Of a stretch of 64,000 nucleotides of DNA, positions 28,207-37,161 are shown piece by piece (the stretch's first letter is position 1; each line of letters opens with the position of its first letter). Origin of the DNA: JADJOY01 sp016713535 [NCBI: Deltaproteobacteria bacterium] (GTDB lineage Bacteria > JADJOY01); NCBI GenBank assembly GCA_016713535.1, contig JADJOY010000008.1, positions 124,001 to 188,000 of the forward strand, read 5' to 3'. The translations under genes and the position numbers were made by a program. The notes below the pieces were generated by a model. It was not told the origin of the DNA. It worked only from the letters and a program-made list of their open reading frames with translations, and did no database searches.

Positions 28207-30981
28207 ATGGCGGTGGCCAGGCGGGTGGGCTCGAGCGTGGGATGGATCGCGGCCGCGATCGTGTGCTGTGGCGCGATCGCATGTGTCGGAGTGACGTGGC
28301 GTTACCGGTCCTCGATCGCCAACGCTCAGGCGAGCTTCCGAGTCGAGCAGCACGAGCAGGCGCGCGAGAGCATGGCGCGGGTCGAGGCGAGCTTTCGCGC
28401 GATCTACGAGGGGCTGCGAACCATCACCCGACTACCGAGTGTGCGCGCTCTCGGCGAGCCCGGCGTGGCGCTCGGTGAGGACGCCCGCATCACCATCCAG
28501 GAGCTCTACAACAACCTCGCCAACGGCGTGGCCGTCTCCGAGGTCTACGTCATGCCGATGGGGCTCGATCCCAGCGGCATCGACCCGCGCACCGGCGAGG
28601 AGAGTGCGGCCATCGCGACGTTCGACGAGCTGATCGTGGGCCGTATCGGCGGCGAGCCCGGCGGCGGGAATCCGGGCCACGGCGGTCGCGGCCACCACGG
28701 CGAACACGACGGGCTCGCCGAGATCGAGCTCTTCGAGCGCCAGCTCATGGCCCGCCAGGAAGCGGCCTTCGCCGCCCGCGGGCTCGGGGCCGAGGCCATC
28801 GAGGGCCTCGACGTGCCCGCCATCAGCGGCCCCGAAGTCGTCACCTGCGACAACACCCGCTACTCGCCCGCGCACCCGGACAACCACGACCGGGAAGGAC
28901 TCGTCTACTCGCTGCCATTCTTCGGCCCCGACGGGCGCCTCGCCGGGCTGGTGTCGGCGGTGGTGTTGAGCCACGCGCTCCGCGACCTCGTGCCCGACGG
29001 CAACCACGTGATCGGCCACGCCGCCACCGGAACCTTGCTGGGCGCCGAGGGAGACGTCGAGTGGCGACGATCGAGCGCGGACGTGGGCGCCGGTCGCGCC
29101 GACCCGGGTCGCATCTACTCCGAGGTCCTGCCGCTCGCGGTCGTCGACGATGCCGGTCCGTGGACCCTGTGGGCGGGTGCCCCGGATGCCGCGTTCTGGA
29201 GTCGCGCCGACGTCCGTGCCTCGCGCCTCACCGCGGCGCTCGGGTATCTGGTGGTGATCGTCGTCACGGCGTGCGGCGTGGCGATCGCGGTCTGGGCCCG
29301 CGCCCGCCGCGAGCGCCTCGAGCGCGCCGCCGCGGAGCTCGAGCGCCGGGTCCACGAACGCACACGCGAGCTCGAGAGCGCCAAGGTCGCCGCCGAATCC
29401 GCGAGCCGCGCCAAGAGCGCCTTCCTCGCCACCATGAGCCACGAGATCCGCACGCCGATGAACGGTGTGATCGGCATGACCGGCTTGCTTCTCGACACCT
29501 CGCTCGACGGAGACCAGCGCGAGTACGCCGACGCGGTGCGCACGTGCGCCGAAGCACTGCTCGCGCTGATCAACGACATCCTCGACTTCTCGAAGATCGA
29601 GGCCGACCGCCTCGAGCTCGAGTGCCACGACTTCGACGTCCGCACCACCATCGAGGAGGCGGTCGAGCTACTCGCCGAGAAGGCCGACGCCAAGGGGCTG
29701 AACCTGGCCTGCCAGATCGAGCCCGAGGTGCCCGCGACGGTGGCCGGGGACGCTGGCCGGTTCCGTCAGGTGCTCGTCAACCTGGTCGGCAACGCCGTCA
29801 AGTTCACACAGACAGGGGAGGTGGTCGTGACCACCTCGGTGGACGGCGTGAGCCCTGACGAGGTCGTGCTCGAGGTGAGCGTCCGCGACACCGGCATCGG
29901 CATTCCGGCCGACGCGCGCGACCGCCTCTTCCAGTCGTTCTCGCAGGTCGACGCGTCGACGACACGGCGCTTCGGAGGCACCGGGCTCGGGCTTGCCATC
30001 TGCGCACGGCTCGTCGAGCGCATGGGGGGCGCGATCGGCTTCGAGAGTCAAGTGGGGAAGGGCTCGACGTTCCGCTTCACGGTGCGGCTCGGGCGCCGTC
30101 CAGATGCTGACGCGATCCGTCCCCGCGCGTTGCCCGAGCTCGGCGGGGTCGAGGTGCTGTGTGTCGACGACAACGCCACCAACCTGCGCATCGTGACCAG
30201 ACAGCTCGCGGGCTGGGGGCTCGTGCCGCACGCCGCCGCGAATGCGGCCGTAGCGCTCGAGCGCTGGCACGCTGCGCACGCCGACGGGCGGCCGTACAAG
30301 CTCGTGGTCCTCGACATGCAGATGCCGGGCATGGACGGGCTCGAGCTGGCGCAGAGGCTCGCGCTCGCTGGGCGCGACCAGGCACCGGTGATGATCATGC
30401 TGACCTCGTGGACGCAGCGCGGTCACACCGATGACGCCAAGGCCGCCGGGATCCGGTGCGTGCTGGTGAAGCCCGTGCGCGTGGTGCAGCTCTTCGCCGC
30501 GGTGCTCGACGCACTGGGGATCGCCTCCACCGAGGCAGCGTCTGCCCCACCGGCACCGAGCGTGCTCAAGGCAGCGGCGCCGACGGCGAAGGGACGGGTG
30601 CTGGTGGCCGAGGACAACTCGGTGAACCAGCGCCTCGCGGCGCGCATGTTGTCCAAGCTCGGCTACCAGGCCGAGATCGTCGAGAACGGCGGACTCGCGC
30701 TCGCGGCGCTCGCGGCGAATCACTTCGACGTGGTGCTGATGGATTGCCAGATGCCCGAGGTCGATGGCTTCGAGGCGACGCGTCGCATCCGCGCCTCGAA
30801 TGCGGTCTGGCAGCGGGTGCCGATCGTCGCCATGACCGCCAACGCCATGCAGGGAGATCGCGAACTATGCCTGGCCGCAGGCATGGACGACTACGTCTCC
30901 AAGCCGATCCGCATGGACGAGCTCGGTGTCACCCTCGAGCGCTGGAGATGCGTCGCCCGCGGGGGCCGGGAAGCGGCCTAG
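28207..30981 (+). CDS. Membrane hybrid histidine kinase with two receiver domains
   Basis: A 924-residue BarA/ArcB-style hybrid kinase. TM1 is at about residues 12-32, an extracytoplasmic sensor domain spans about 33-345, and TM2 lies near 347-367. The sensor carries a glycine/histidine-rich insert ([13 protein letters not shown]) that could bind metal. A coiled coil precedes HisKA with His412 ([14 protein letters not shown]), then HATPase motifs [17 protein letters not shown] and [10 protein letters not shown]. Receiver 1 has Asp703 ([13 protein letters not shown]) and receiver 2 has Asp846 ([13 protein letters not shown]); no Hpt domain is present, so phosphate must pass to a separate protein. 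The gene is 132 bases after the lipoprotein gene; the stimulus is unknown. Confidence 0.92.
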   Translation: MAVARRVGSSVGWIAAAIVCCGAIACVGVTWRYRSSIANAQASFRVEQHEQARESMARVEASFRAIYEGLRTITRLPSVRALGEPGVALGEDARITIQELYNNLANGVAVSEVYVMPMGLDPSGIDPRTGEESAAIATFDELIVGRIGGEPGGGNPGHGGRGHHGEHDGLAEIELFERQLMARQEAAFAARGLGAEAIEGLDVPAISGPEVVTCDNTRYSPAHPDNHDREGLVYSLPFFGPDGRLAGLVSAVVLSHALRDLVPDGNHVIGHAATGTLLGAEGDVEWRRSSADVGAGRADPGRIYSEVLPLAVVDDAGPWTLWAGAPDAAFWSRADVRASRLTAALGYLVVIVVTACGVAIAVWARARRERLERAAAELERRVHERTRELESAKVAAESASRAKSAFLATMSHEIRTPMNGVIGMTGLLLDTSLDGDQREYADAVRTCAEALLALINDILDFSKIEADRLELECHDFDVRTTIEEAVELLAEKADAKGLNLACQIEPEVPATVAGDAGRFRQVLVNLVGNAVKFTQTGEVVVTTSVDGVSPDEVVLEVSVRDTGIGIPADARDRLFQSFSQVDASTTRRFGGTGLGLAICARLVERMGGAIGFESQVGKGSTFRFTVRLGRRPDADAIRPRALPELGGVEVLCVDDNATNLRIVTRQLAGWGLVPHAAANAAVALERWHAAHADGRPYKLVVLDMQMPGMDGLELAQRLALAGRDQAPVMIMLTSWTQRGHTDDAKAAGIRCVLVKPVRVVQLFAAVLDALGIASTEAASAPPAPSVLKAAAPTAKGRVLVAEDNSVNQRLAARMLSKLGYQAEIVENGGLALAALAANHFDVVLMDCQMPEVDGFEATRRIRASNAVWQRVPIVAMTANAMQGDRELCLAAGMDDYVSKPIRMDELGVTLERWRCVARGGREAA

Positions 30982-31152
30982 GCCCGAGCCGCTACGGCAG
31001 CAACGACTCGCCCGCCGTATCGCGCCTCCGCACCGGCTGGGACGAGGGATGGAACGCCGGCCACCACGACCCCGGAACGTCGAGACGCTTTCGTAGGGTG
31101 GTGGCCCCCGCGCCCCCCGCCATCGGATCCGAAGATCCTCTGGTCCGGGCGC

Positions 31153-31512
31153 TCAGCGAGCGGCGTAGACGGCGGCGAGGGCAAGAGCGCCGGGGAGCGC
31201 CTGGATCACCAGGATCCGGGCGTTGGCGGTGGCGGCGCCGAACACGCCGGCGACCATCACGCACGCGAGGAAGAACACCTTCACGCCGAAGCCGGCGGAG
31301 CCGAGGGTGAGCCCCCAGACCAGGCCCGCGGCGAGGAAGCCGTTGTAGAGCCCCTGGTTGGCGGCGAGCGACGCGGTCTGGTCGGCCATCTCCTGGGTGA
31401 GGCGGAACACCTTGCGACCGAACGGGCGCCGCCACAGGAACATCTCGAGCACCAGGAAGAACCCGTGTAGCACCGCGACCCAGCCGACGAGCACGTTGGC
31501 GAGGAGGTTCAT
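31153..31512 (-). CDS. DUF1304 integral membrane protein
   Basis: A 119-residue protein with four hydrophobic helices, beginning MNLLANVLVGWVAVLHGFFL, with EMFLWRRPFGRKVF, the NQGLYNGFLAAGLVWG segment and a final hydrophobic stretch. This is the pattern of the DUF1304 family, small membrane proteins of unknown function. The start is ATG 31512. It is the last gene of a five-gene minus-strand unit, 14 bases after the stop of the flavoprotein gene. Confidence 0.85.
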   Translation of the reverse strand: MNLLANVLVGWVAVLHGFFLVLEMFLWRRPFGRKVFRLTQEMADQTASLAANQGLYNGFLAAGLVWGLTLGSAGFGVKVFFLACVMVAGVFGAATANARILVIQALPGALALAAVYAAR

Positions 31513-31526
31513 CGGGCGAGTCTCCG

Positions 31527-33107
31527 CTACGCCGCGCCTCCCGGCGCGGCGGGACGAGGGGTCGTGAGGCCACAGCGTGCCACGAGGGCGTCGATCTCGT
31601 GGGGAGCGATCCCGAGCCGCGGCGCCGCGTCGCGGAGGTCCTGGACCTCGACCGGAAACCAGTCGCGCCGCGAGCGATCGCCGAGCCCCGCCACGTCGTA
31701 CGGCACGATCGCGCGCTCGACGTCGTCGAGGAGCGCATCGCGCGCAGCGCCGGTGGGACGCGCCAGGGCGCGCTCGGTGAGCCCGACGAGAGCGACGCGA
31801 AAGCGCGCGTCGCCGCACAGCAAGAAACCGGGCGCGCGCTCGGCGCGACCGAGGCGGCGCATGGTCTCGGCGAAGCTCGCGGCGGCGAAGTAGAGCAGGG
31901 CGAGGCGCTTGAAGAGCGGAAAATCGCAGAAAGATGCGTAGAGCGCGGCGACCAGCCGCTCGGTGACGTCGAGCTCCGCGCGGGTCTGCTCGGCGTAGCG
32001 GGCCAGGGCCGCGTCGCGACGGGCGGGGTCGGCCGAGGCGCTGAGTGCGTCGACGAGGCGCCCGATGCCGAGGAGCGTGAGCGGGAAGCCGGTCGAGAGC
32101 AGCGGGTCCACGATGCCCACCGCCGAGGGGAGCAGTGCCACGCCCGGTCCGACCACCTGACTCGCGCGGTAGGCGAGCCGTGGCTGGTGGACGAACGGCG
32201 TCACCGCGCGTGCGTCGCGGAATTGGGCGGCGATCGAGGGCAGGTGCGCGAGCAGCTCGCGCCACGCGGTCTCGCCGCGCGCGGCGCCGAGGCGGCTCGC
32301 GAGCGCATCGGTGAGCGCCGCGCCCGCGCTCACCCGGCCGCTCGCGAAGCGCAGCACCCAGATCCAGCCACCGTCGAAGACGTGGTGGAGCGCGGCGTCG
32401 TCGACCGGAAAGGGCGGGCCTGCCTCGAGCGGCGCGCATGCGTCGAAGCGCTCGACGCCTTCGAAGTGGGCGAAGAGCGCCTGCGTCGGCGGCAGGAAGC
32501 GCGGCACTTCCTCCGCGATCGGCCAGGTGTGCGCGAGAAAGCCGCGCGGCCCCGAGGCGTCGACGACGAATCCCGCGTCGATGGTGAGGGGTTGGCCGTG
32601 GCGGACGCCGATGAGCATCAGGCGCTCGCCGTGGCGGCGCGGCCGCGCGAGGGCCGTCTCGTCGAGGTAGAGCACGCCGGCGTCGCCGCACTCTCGCACC
32701 CAGAATGCGTCGAAGTCGGGGCGGTACCAGTGGGTGTCGCCGATCGCGTCGTGGGGGCTCGCGGCCACCAAGAGCTGACCGGCGCGGTCGGGGTCATCGC
32801 AGAACGGCGCATCCCAGGTGTGGCGAAAGAAGCTGAAGCCGCGTTTGAGGCCGCAGCCGATCTCGGGGTGCGCAGCCCTCCACGTGCCCCACTTCGCGAA
32901 CGGCCGGAGCCGCGGCAGGTCGTAGCGCTCGGCGAGCTCCTCGACGAGGAGCGCCGCGAGCGGGGTCGAGGACTCGCCGATCGCGAAGCGCGGGTGGCGG
33001 CCGCGCTCGAGCAGCGCCACCGAATGACCTCGCCGGGTGAGGGCGAGCGCCGTGAGCGAGCCCGCGAAGCCGCTGCCCACCACCGCCACGTCGACTCGGT
33101 GTCTCAC
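31527..33107 (-). CDS. FAD-dependent oxidoreductase of the tryptophan-halogenase-like family
   Basis: A 526-residue flavoprotein. The N-terminal Rossmann motif VGSGFAGSLTALALTRRG is followed by GESSTPLA, which occupies the place of the GES-T-P motif of flavin-dependent halogenases. FDGGWIWVLRF resembles their WxWxIP region, but the isoleucine-proline is missing, and VVDASGP and PLLSTGFPLTL are further FAD contacts. It may halogenate, hydroxylate or oxidise an aromatic or unsaturated group; the altered WxWxIP makes true halogenation uncertain. The GTG start at 33107 overlaps the stop of the radical SAM gene by 4 bases, so the two proteins are translationally coupled. A flavin reductase gene is not visible nearby. 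Confidence 0.8.
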   Translation of the reverse strand: MRHRVDVAVVGSGFAGSLTALALTRRGHSVALLERGRHPRFAIGESSTPLAALLVEELAERYDLPRLRPFAKWGTWRAAHPEIGCGLKRGFSFFRHTWDAPFCDDPDRAGQLLVAASPHDAIGDTHWYRPDFDAFWVRECGDAGVLYLDETALARPRRHGERLMLIGVRHGQPLTIDAGFVVDASGPRGFLAHTWPIAEEVPRFLPPTQALFAHFEGVERFDACAPLEAGPPFPVDDAALHHVFDGGWIWVLRFASGRVSAGAALTDALASRLGAARGETAWRELLAHLPSIAAQFRDARAVTPFVHQPRLAYRASQVVGPGVALLPSAVGIVDPLLSTGFPLTLLGIGRLVDALSASADPARRDAALARYAEQTRAELDVTERLVAALYASFCDFPLFKRLALLYFAAASFAETMRRLGRAERAPGFLLCGDARFRVALVGLTERALARPTGAARDALLDDVERAIVPYDVAGLGDRSRRDWFPVEVQDLRDAAPRLGIAPHEIDALVARCGLTTPRPAAPGGAA

Positions 33108-34150
33108 GCCGCCGCGCTCCCGGCACCGCAGCGCTCGCAGGTGACGGCGCGGGGCGCGCGCTGCGTGAGGTTGAGCGAGTCGAGGCGCCCGCGGCGCGCG
33201 CACAGGCAAGCCGCGCATGGCGCGAAGCGCTCGAGGTCCCAGAGGTCGACGAGCACTAGCGCGTGGCCCGCCGCTTCGCCGAGCGCCACCTCGGCGTGCT
33301 CCTCGATCTCGGCGAGGCTGGGCTCGCGGAACTCGCCCCGCCGCGCGAGCTCGTCGAGGGCGCCGTTGCCGGCGCGCGTGGGCACCAGCGACACGACCGC
33401 CACGCCGCACTCGAGCGCGAAGCGCACCGCCGCGCGCATCGTCTCGAGCCGCTGCGCCGGTGCGACGAACGGGGGCGCGATCAGCACGAAGGCGCGCACC
33501 GCCACGTCGCGCCGCGCGAGTGCCGCGCTGGCCGCGGCGAAGTCGGCGCGCGTCATGCCCTTCTCGAGACGCGCGAGCACGGCGTCGTCGGCGCACTCGA
33601 GGCCCATCGCGACCTCGAGGGTGGGTGGCGGGTGGTTCGGTCCCCGGGCCGCCTCGCGCGCGCCGAGGAATCGATCGACGTCCTCGCCCACGAGCGCGGG
33701 GTGGCATTCGACGATCAGGTGGCCGACCGGCGCGACGAGCCGCGCGATCGGCCCGAGGTCGGCCGGCGGGATCGCGCGCTGGTCGAAGAAGCTGCCGGCG
33801 TTGTAGACCTTGAGCGCCTCGGGGAGCCCCGGACCCGCAGCGAGCTCGCCGAGCGCCGCTTCGAGCTGGGCGGTGATCGCGCCGGGTGGCGTCGCGGTGG
33901 TCGTGGTGTAGCGCCACAGGTCGCACATCACGCACCGCCACGGACACTCGTGGTTGGTGACGAACACCGTGGCCACGGCGCGGAGGCCACCGCGAGCATC
34001 GGGCTCGCGCTCGCGCAGCACCCCCTGATGGCGTCCGGGCTGGGGTCGCGCGAGCAGCGGTCGCGCGGTCACCACCCAGTCGTCGCGACGCCCGCCGCGC
34101 GCGGCGGCGCCGGCTGCCCGCGCGGCGCGGGGCTCATGCGTATCCGGCAA
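33104..34150 (-). CDS. Radical SAM enzyme, archaeosine-synthase RaSEA-like branch
   Basis: About 348 residues. The Cx3Cx2C cluster motif is CPWRCVMCDLW. The following PPGAITAQLEAAL, KVYNAGSFFD, IPPADL, VECHPALVG, LEVAMGLEC and VPTRAGNGALDEL match the order seen in the RaSEA-like (archaeosine biosynthesis-related) radical SAM family. A C-terminal cysteine set (CAACLCARRG, CERCGAG) could hold a second cluster or zinc. The frame opens at TTG 34150; an ATG at 34137 overlaps the preceding stop as ATGA and looks like the natural start, but is out of frame by one base, so another small indel near 34080-34130 is possible. It is coupled to the halogenase-like gene downstream. The substrate is unknown. 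Confidence 0.85.
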   Translation of the reverse strand: MPDTHEPRAARAAGAAARGGRRDDWVVTARPLLARPQPGRHQGVLREREPDARGGLRAVATVFVTNHECPWRCVMCDLWRYTTTTATPPGAITAQLEAALGELAAGPGLPEALKVYNAGSFFDQRAIPPADLGPIARLVAPVGHLIVECHPALVGEDVDRFLGAREAARGPNHPPPTLEVAMGLECADDAVLARLEKGMTRADFAAASAALARRDVAVRAFVLIAPPFVAPAQRLETMRAAVRFALECGVAVVSLVPTRAGNGALDELARRGEFREPSLAEIEEHAEVALGEAAGHALVLVDLWDLERFAPCAACLCARRGRLDSLNLTQRAPRAVTCERCGAGSAAA

Positions 34151-35466
34151 GGAAGCTCCGCCGGTACTCGGACTCGGTGCCGGCGATCAGCGCGGCGCTC
34201 TCGGCGGCGCTCACTGCGCCGTGCTGGAAGCGGCGCTTGGGGAACACCGGCATGTCGCGCCCGGTGACGGCGCGCACTCCGCGCCGCACGATCTCTCCCT
34301 TGAGGCCGTAGAGGGTCGGTACGTGGTAGCGGGTGAGTGCGCCGAACGGGATCGCCTCCGCGGCCGCCACCACCGTCGGCCGGGTGTACGGGCTGAAGCC
34401 CTCGAAGCCGAAGCGCCGCGCCGGCGCGTAGGTGCGCGTGTAGCCGCGGCTCAAGCCCCCCCGAGTAGGGGAGCGAGTGCTTGATGCGGCCCACGCCCCA
34501 GCCCTCGTGGTAGAGCATGCGGTTGTCGATCACGCTCTTGATGGTGAGCTCGGGGTTCGCCTCGATGGGGTAGTCCTTGAGGTTCTCGTCGCCCCCGTCG
34601 CCGTCGACCAGGACGCGCCAGTCGGGATAGCGCTCGCGGATCCCGCGGCAGAGCGTGAGCCCCACCGCGGCGCACTCGACGTCGAGGGGCTTGTAGTCCT
34701 CGATCACGCGGATGGCCTCCTCGACGTCGAGGGCGGCGGGAGTCGCGGTGATCGGCTCGAGGAAGAGCTCCATCCCGAGCGCCTGCAGGAAAGCGCGCGC
34801 CTGCGCCCGGTCGGGCGCGTCACCGAGGTCGAGGACGAACGCCTTGAGGCGCGCCGGCGAGAGGCCGAGCTCGAGCAACACGTGGTGGAGCACCACGAAC
34901 ACGGCACCGCTGTCGACCCCGCCCGAGAAGGTCAGGCCGAGCGGCTCGCCCGGGCGGTCGCGTTCCAGCGCGCCGAGCCAGCCGCGCAGCTCGTCGCGGA
35001 GCGCACCCACGTAGCGAGCGCCGAGGGCGTCGAGGTCGGGGGGGCCGCTCGCGCGCGGTGGATCGAAGAAGCGCGTGTAGATCGGATCCGGATCCGGGCA
35101 GCCGAGGAGCTGGATTTCCACGACGTGGTGGGCGGGCACCATGCGCGTGTAGCTCGGGTGGAACTGACCCTCGAGCCCCTCGGCGGCGAGCCCGGCGCGC
35201 AACGTGTCGATGCGGTCGGCGACGAAGAGCGCCGGCCCGGCGGCGCGTTTGGCGAGGAAGTACCGCAAGGGTCGGTCGAGCGAGCGCACCAGGCGCACCG
35301 CGATCCCGCGCCGCGAAACCAGCGCGAACGAGCCCTCGATCGCGCGCACCTGCGCCGCCGGATCCTCCGCGAAGAGCCGCTCCCGCGCCTCGTCCACGTC
35401 GATCCCGTGCAGCCGGTTGACGTCCGCGGGCAGAAGGTCGACGACCCGCTCGATGGGTTGATCCAT
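34134..35466 (-). CDS. Asparagine-synthetase-like ATP-dependent amide ligase without a glutaminase nucleophile (frameshift at a C7 run)
   Basis: About 443 residues when repaired. The N-terminal ~150 residues keep the outline of the AsnB glutaminase fold (IEGSFALVSRRG, LVRSLDRPLRYF, LFVADRIDTL), but there is no Cys2: the protein starts MDQPIERVV. The synthetase half has the PP-loop LTFSGGVDSGAVF and VLVDGDGGDENL. It probably adenylates a carboxylate and uses a nitrogen nucleophile other than glutamine ammonia, as beta-lactam synthetases and lasso cyclases do. A run of seven C at 34456-34462 has one base too many; the last 100 residues (GYTRTYAPARRFGFEGFSP onward) are in the next frame. The gene lies between an arylsulfotransferase-like gene and a radical SAM gene. 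Confidence 0.85.
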
Positions 35467-35501
35467 GGCAGACCTCGTGTGGCCAGCGCCGGCGCCGGCG
35501 C

Positions 35502-36928
35502 TCACGGCTCGGGATCGGAAGGATAGAGGCTCGCGATGCGCGAGGCGTTGAAGCCCCCCTTGCGCGGGAAGCGGACGTCGAAGACCTTCTCGTCGGTGGC
35601 GCCGTCGAGCTCGCTGAGCGCCGCCGAGAGCTCGAGGTTGAGGCCGCTGTAGACCAGCCGGTTGCCGTTGGCCAGGACGTCGAAGTCGCCGCCCACCGGC
35701 GTGAAGATGCGTGGCTCGGCGTCGGGATCGCTCCAGGTCCACGCGATCCGCGCTGCGCCGCCGCGCTCGTCGGTGGCGGGGGGGGGCTCACCTCGACGCT
35801 GTGCTGCCTGAGCGGCCACTCGCCGCCGTCCCCGCGCGCGAGCCACGGCCAGCCGTCGTCGGCGGGGGTGTCGGCGCGGTCCTCGCCGATCACCCACTCG
35901 AGCTCTCCGGCGCGGCTCAGCTTGAAGAGCAGGTGCTGGTTGAGCGAGCTCACCACCAGGCTGTCGTCGCGTGTCACGTACGACACGCTGTTCAGGTGGG
36001 TCCAGTCGAGGAGCCCCACGACGCCCGGGTACCGGCCGTTCCAGAACGGGATGCGCGCGTCCGCGAGGAGGCGCTCGGGCGCGAGGAAATCGAAGGCGTG
36101 CCACTGCGCGAGGACCGCCCCCTCCAGCGTGACCTCGGAGATCACGTCGCCCACCATCGCGAAGGTGGTGCCGGTCGCGGCGTCGTCGACGTAGCGAAGC
36201 TCGGAGCTGAGCAGCAGCAGGTGGCCTTCCGGACCGAGGTCGGGCTCGTGGTGGATCGTGTCGATCCCGAGCTGCTCGGGCAGCATCACGGTCTCGGTGC
36301 GCGCCACTGGGTCGACGATGTGGAGCGCGTCCCAGGCGGTGGTGAGGTACGCGATCCGCCCGTCGGGGAGCTGGCGGACGCCGGCGATGATCGCGTTCAC
36401 CTGGGGGTGGAGGTACCAGACTGGTCGTCCGCTCGAGTCGAGCGCCACCAGCCAGCCGCCGCCGAGCCCGCTCAGCGACAGCAACGTGAGCCCCGGCTGC
36501 ATGCGCTCGGGGCGGCTCAGTCGAACGTCGATGAGCGGGAACCCGTCGGGTGCCGGCCCGGATGTGAACGGCATCGTCTCGTTCGGCACGAGGTGCCGCC
36601 CGCCGACGCGGAGGCGGTACTCGGTGCGCGGACGCAGGCCCAGGATTGCGGCGCTATGCGCGGTGCCTGCGGTGTCGCTGGTGATCGCCGAGATGGGCAA
36701 CATCTGCTCACCCTCGGGTCCGAGCAGCGTTACGGAGGGGCGCGCCGGGGTGGCCGTGGTGAAGCGAAGGGTTACCCCGAGGGAATAGTCGTCGATTGGT
36801 GCGACCTCGATGTTGCCGATCGGGATCGTGGCGTCGCTCGATCCGCCGCAGGCCACCAGGAGGCTCAGCGCGAGCGCGCCGGCAGCTCCGACGACCGTGG
36901 GTCTGGGTCGTCTTGCCCGGAGCGGCAC
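35502..36928 (-). CDS. Arylsulfotransferase (ASST)-like beta-propeller lipoprotein (frameshift at a G9 run)
   Basis: About 475 residues. The leader PLRARRPRPTVVGAAGALAL ends in LLVACGG, a lipoprotein signal. The mature part is a beta-propeller: GWLVALDSSGRPVWYLHP, GRIAYLTTAWDALHIVDP, DTIHHEPDLGPEGHLLLLS, LDWTHLNSVSYVTRDDSLVVSS and ELEWVIGE match the arylsulfotransferase family, where histidines of the propeller form the PAPS-independent sulfate transfer site. A run of nine G at about 35779-35787 is one base short, after which ATDERGGAARIAWTWSDPD resumes in frame. The start is uncertain: GTG 36928 gives a clean signal peptide, while GTG 36982 and GTG 37069 are longer options. It is the first gene of the minus-strand unit ending at 31153. 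Confidence 0.8.
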
Positions 36929-37161
36929 GCCCGGTGCCCGGCCCGCCCGGCGCGCGGCCGGCAAGTGGTGGTGATGGCTCACGATTCGAAGAGAGACGCG
37001 AAAGGGCAGCGGATCTTCGCTTTGTCCGGTCGTCGAGCGCAAGCGGCGGAATCGGGAGTGAGGCGCCACACCCGGCGCAGGAATTGCGAGTCACCCGCTG
37101 GCCTCGCGTCCGTCGCCGCGGCGGCTGGCAACGGGCGCTGCGGACGGTGCTGCCCGACTCC

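Noticed and set aside
26281-28353. 690-residue minus-strand open frame across the lipoprotein gene
   Set aside because: Plus strand has a lipobox and ordered domains; the reverse frame is a Arg/Ala/His-rich shadow.
31527-34150. A single fused radical SAM-flavoprotein gene
   Set aside because: One open frame covers part of both, but the radical SAM stop at 33104-33106 and GTG 33107 give two normal-length proteins with their own motifs.
34477-35526. 349-residue plus-strand open frame opposite the Asn-synthetase-like gene
   Set aside because: The minus strand has SGGVDS and matches the family; the plus frame has no support.
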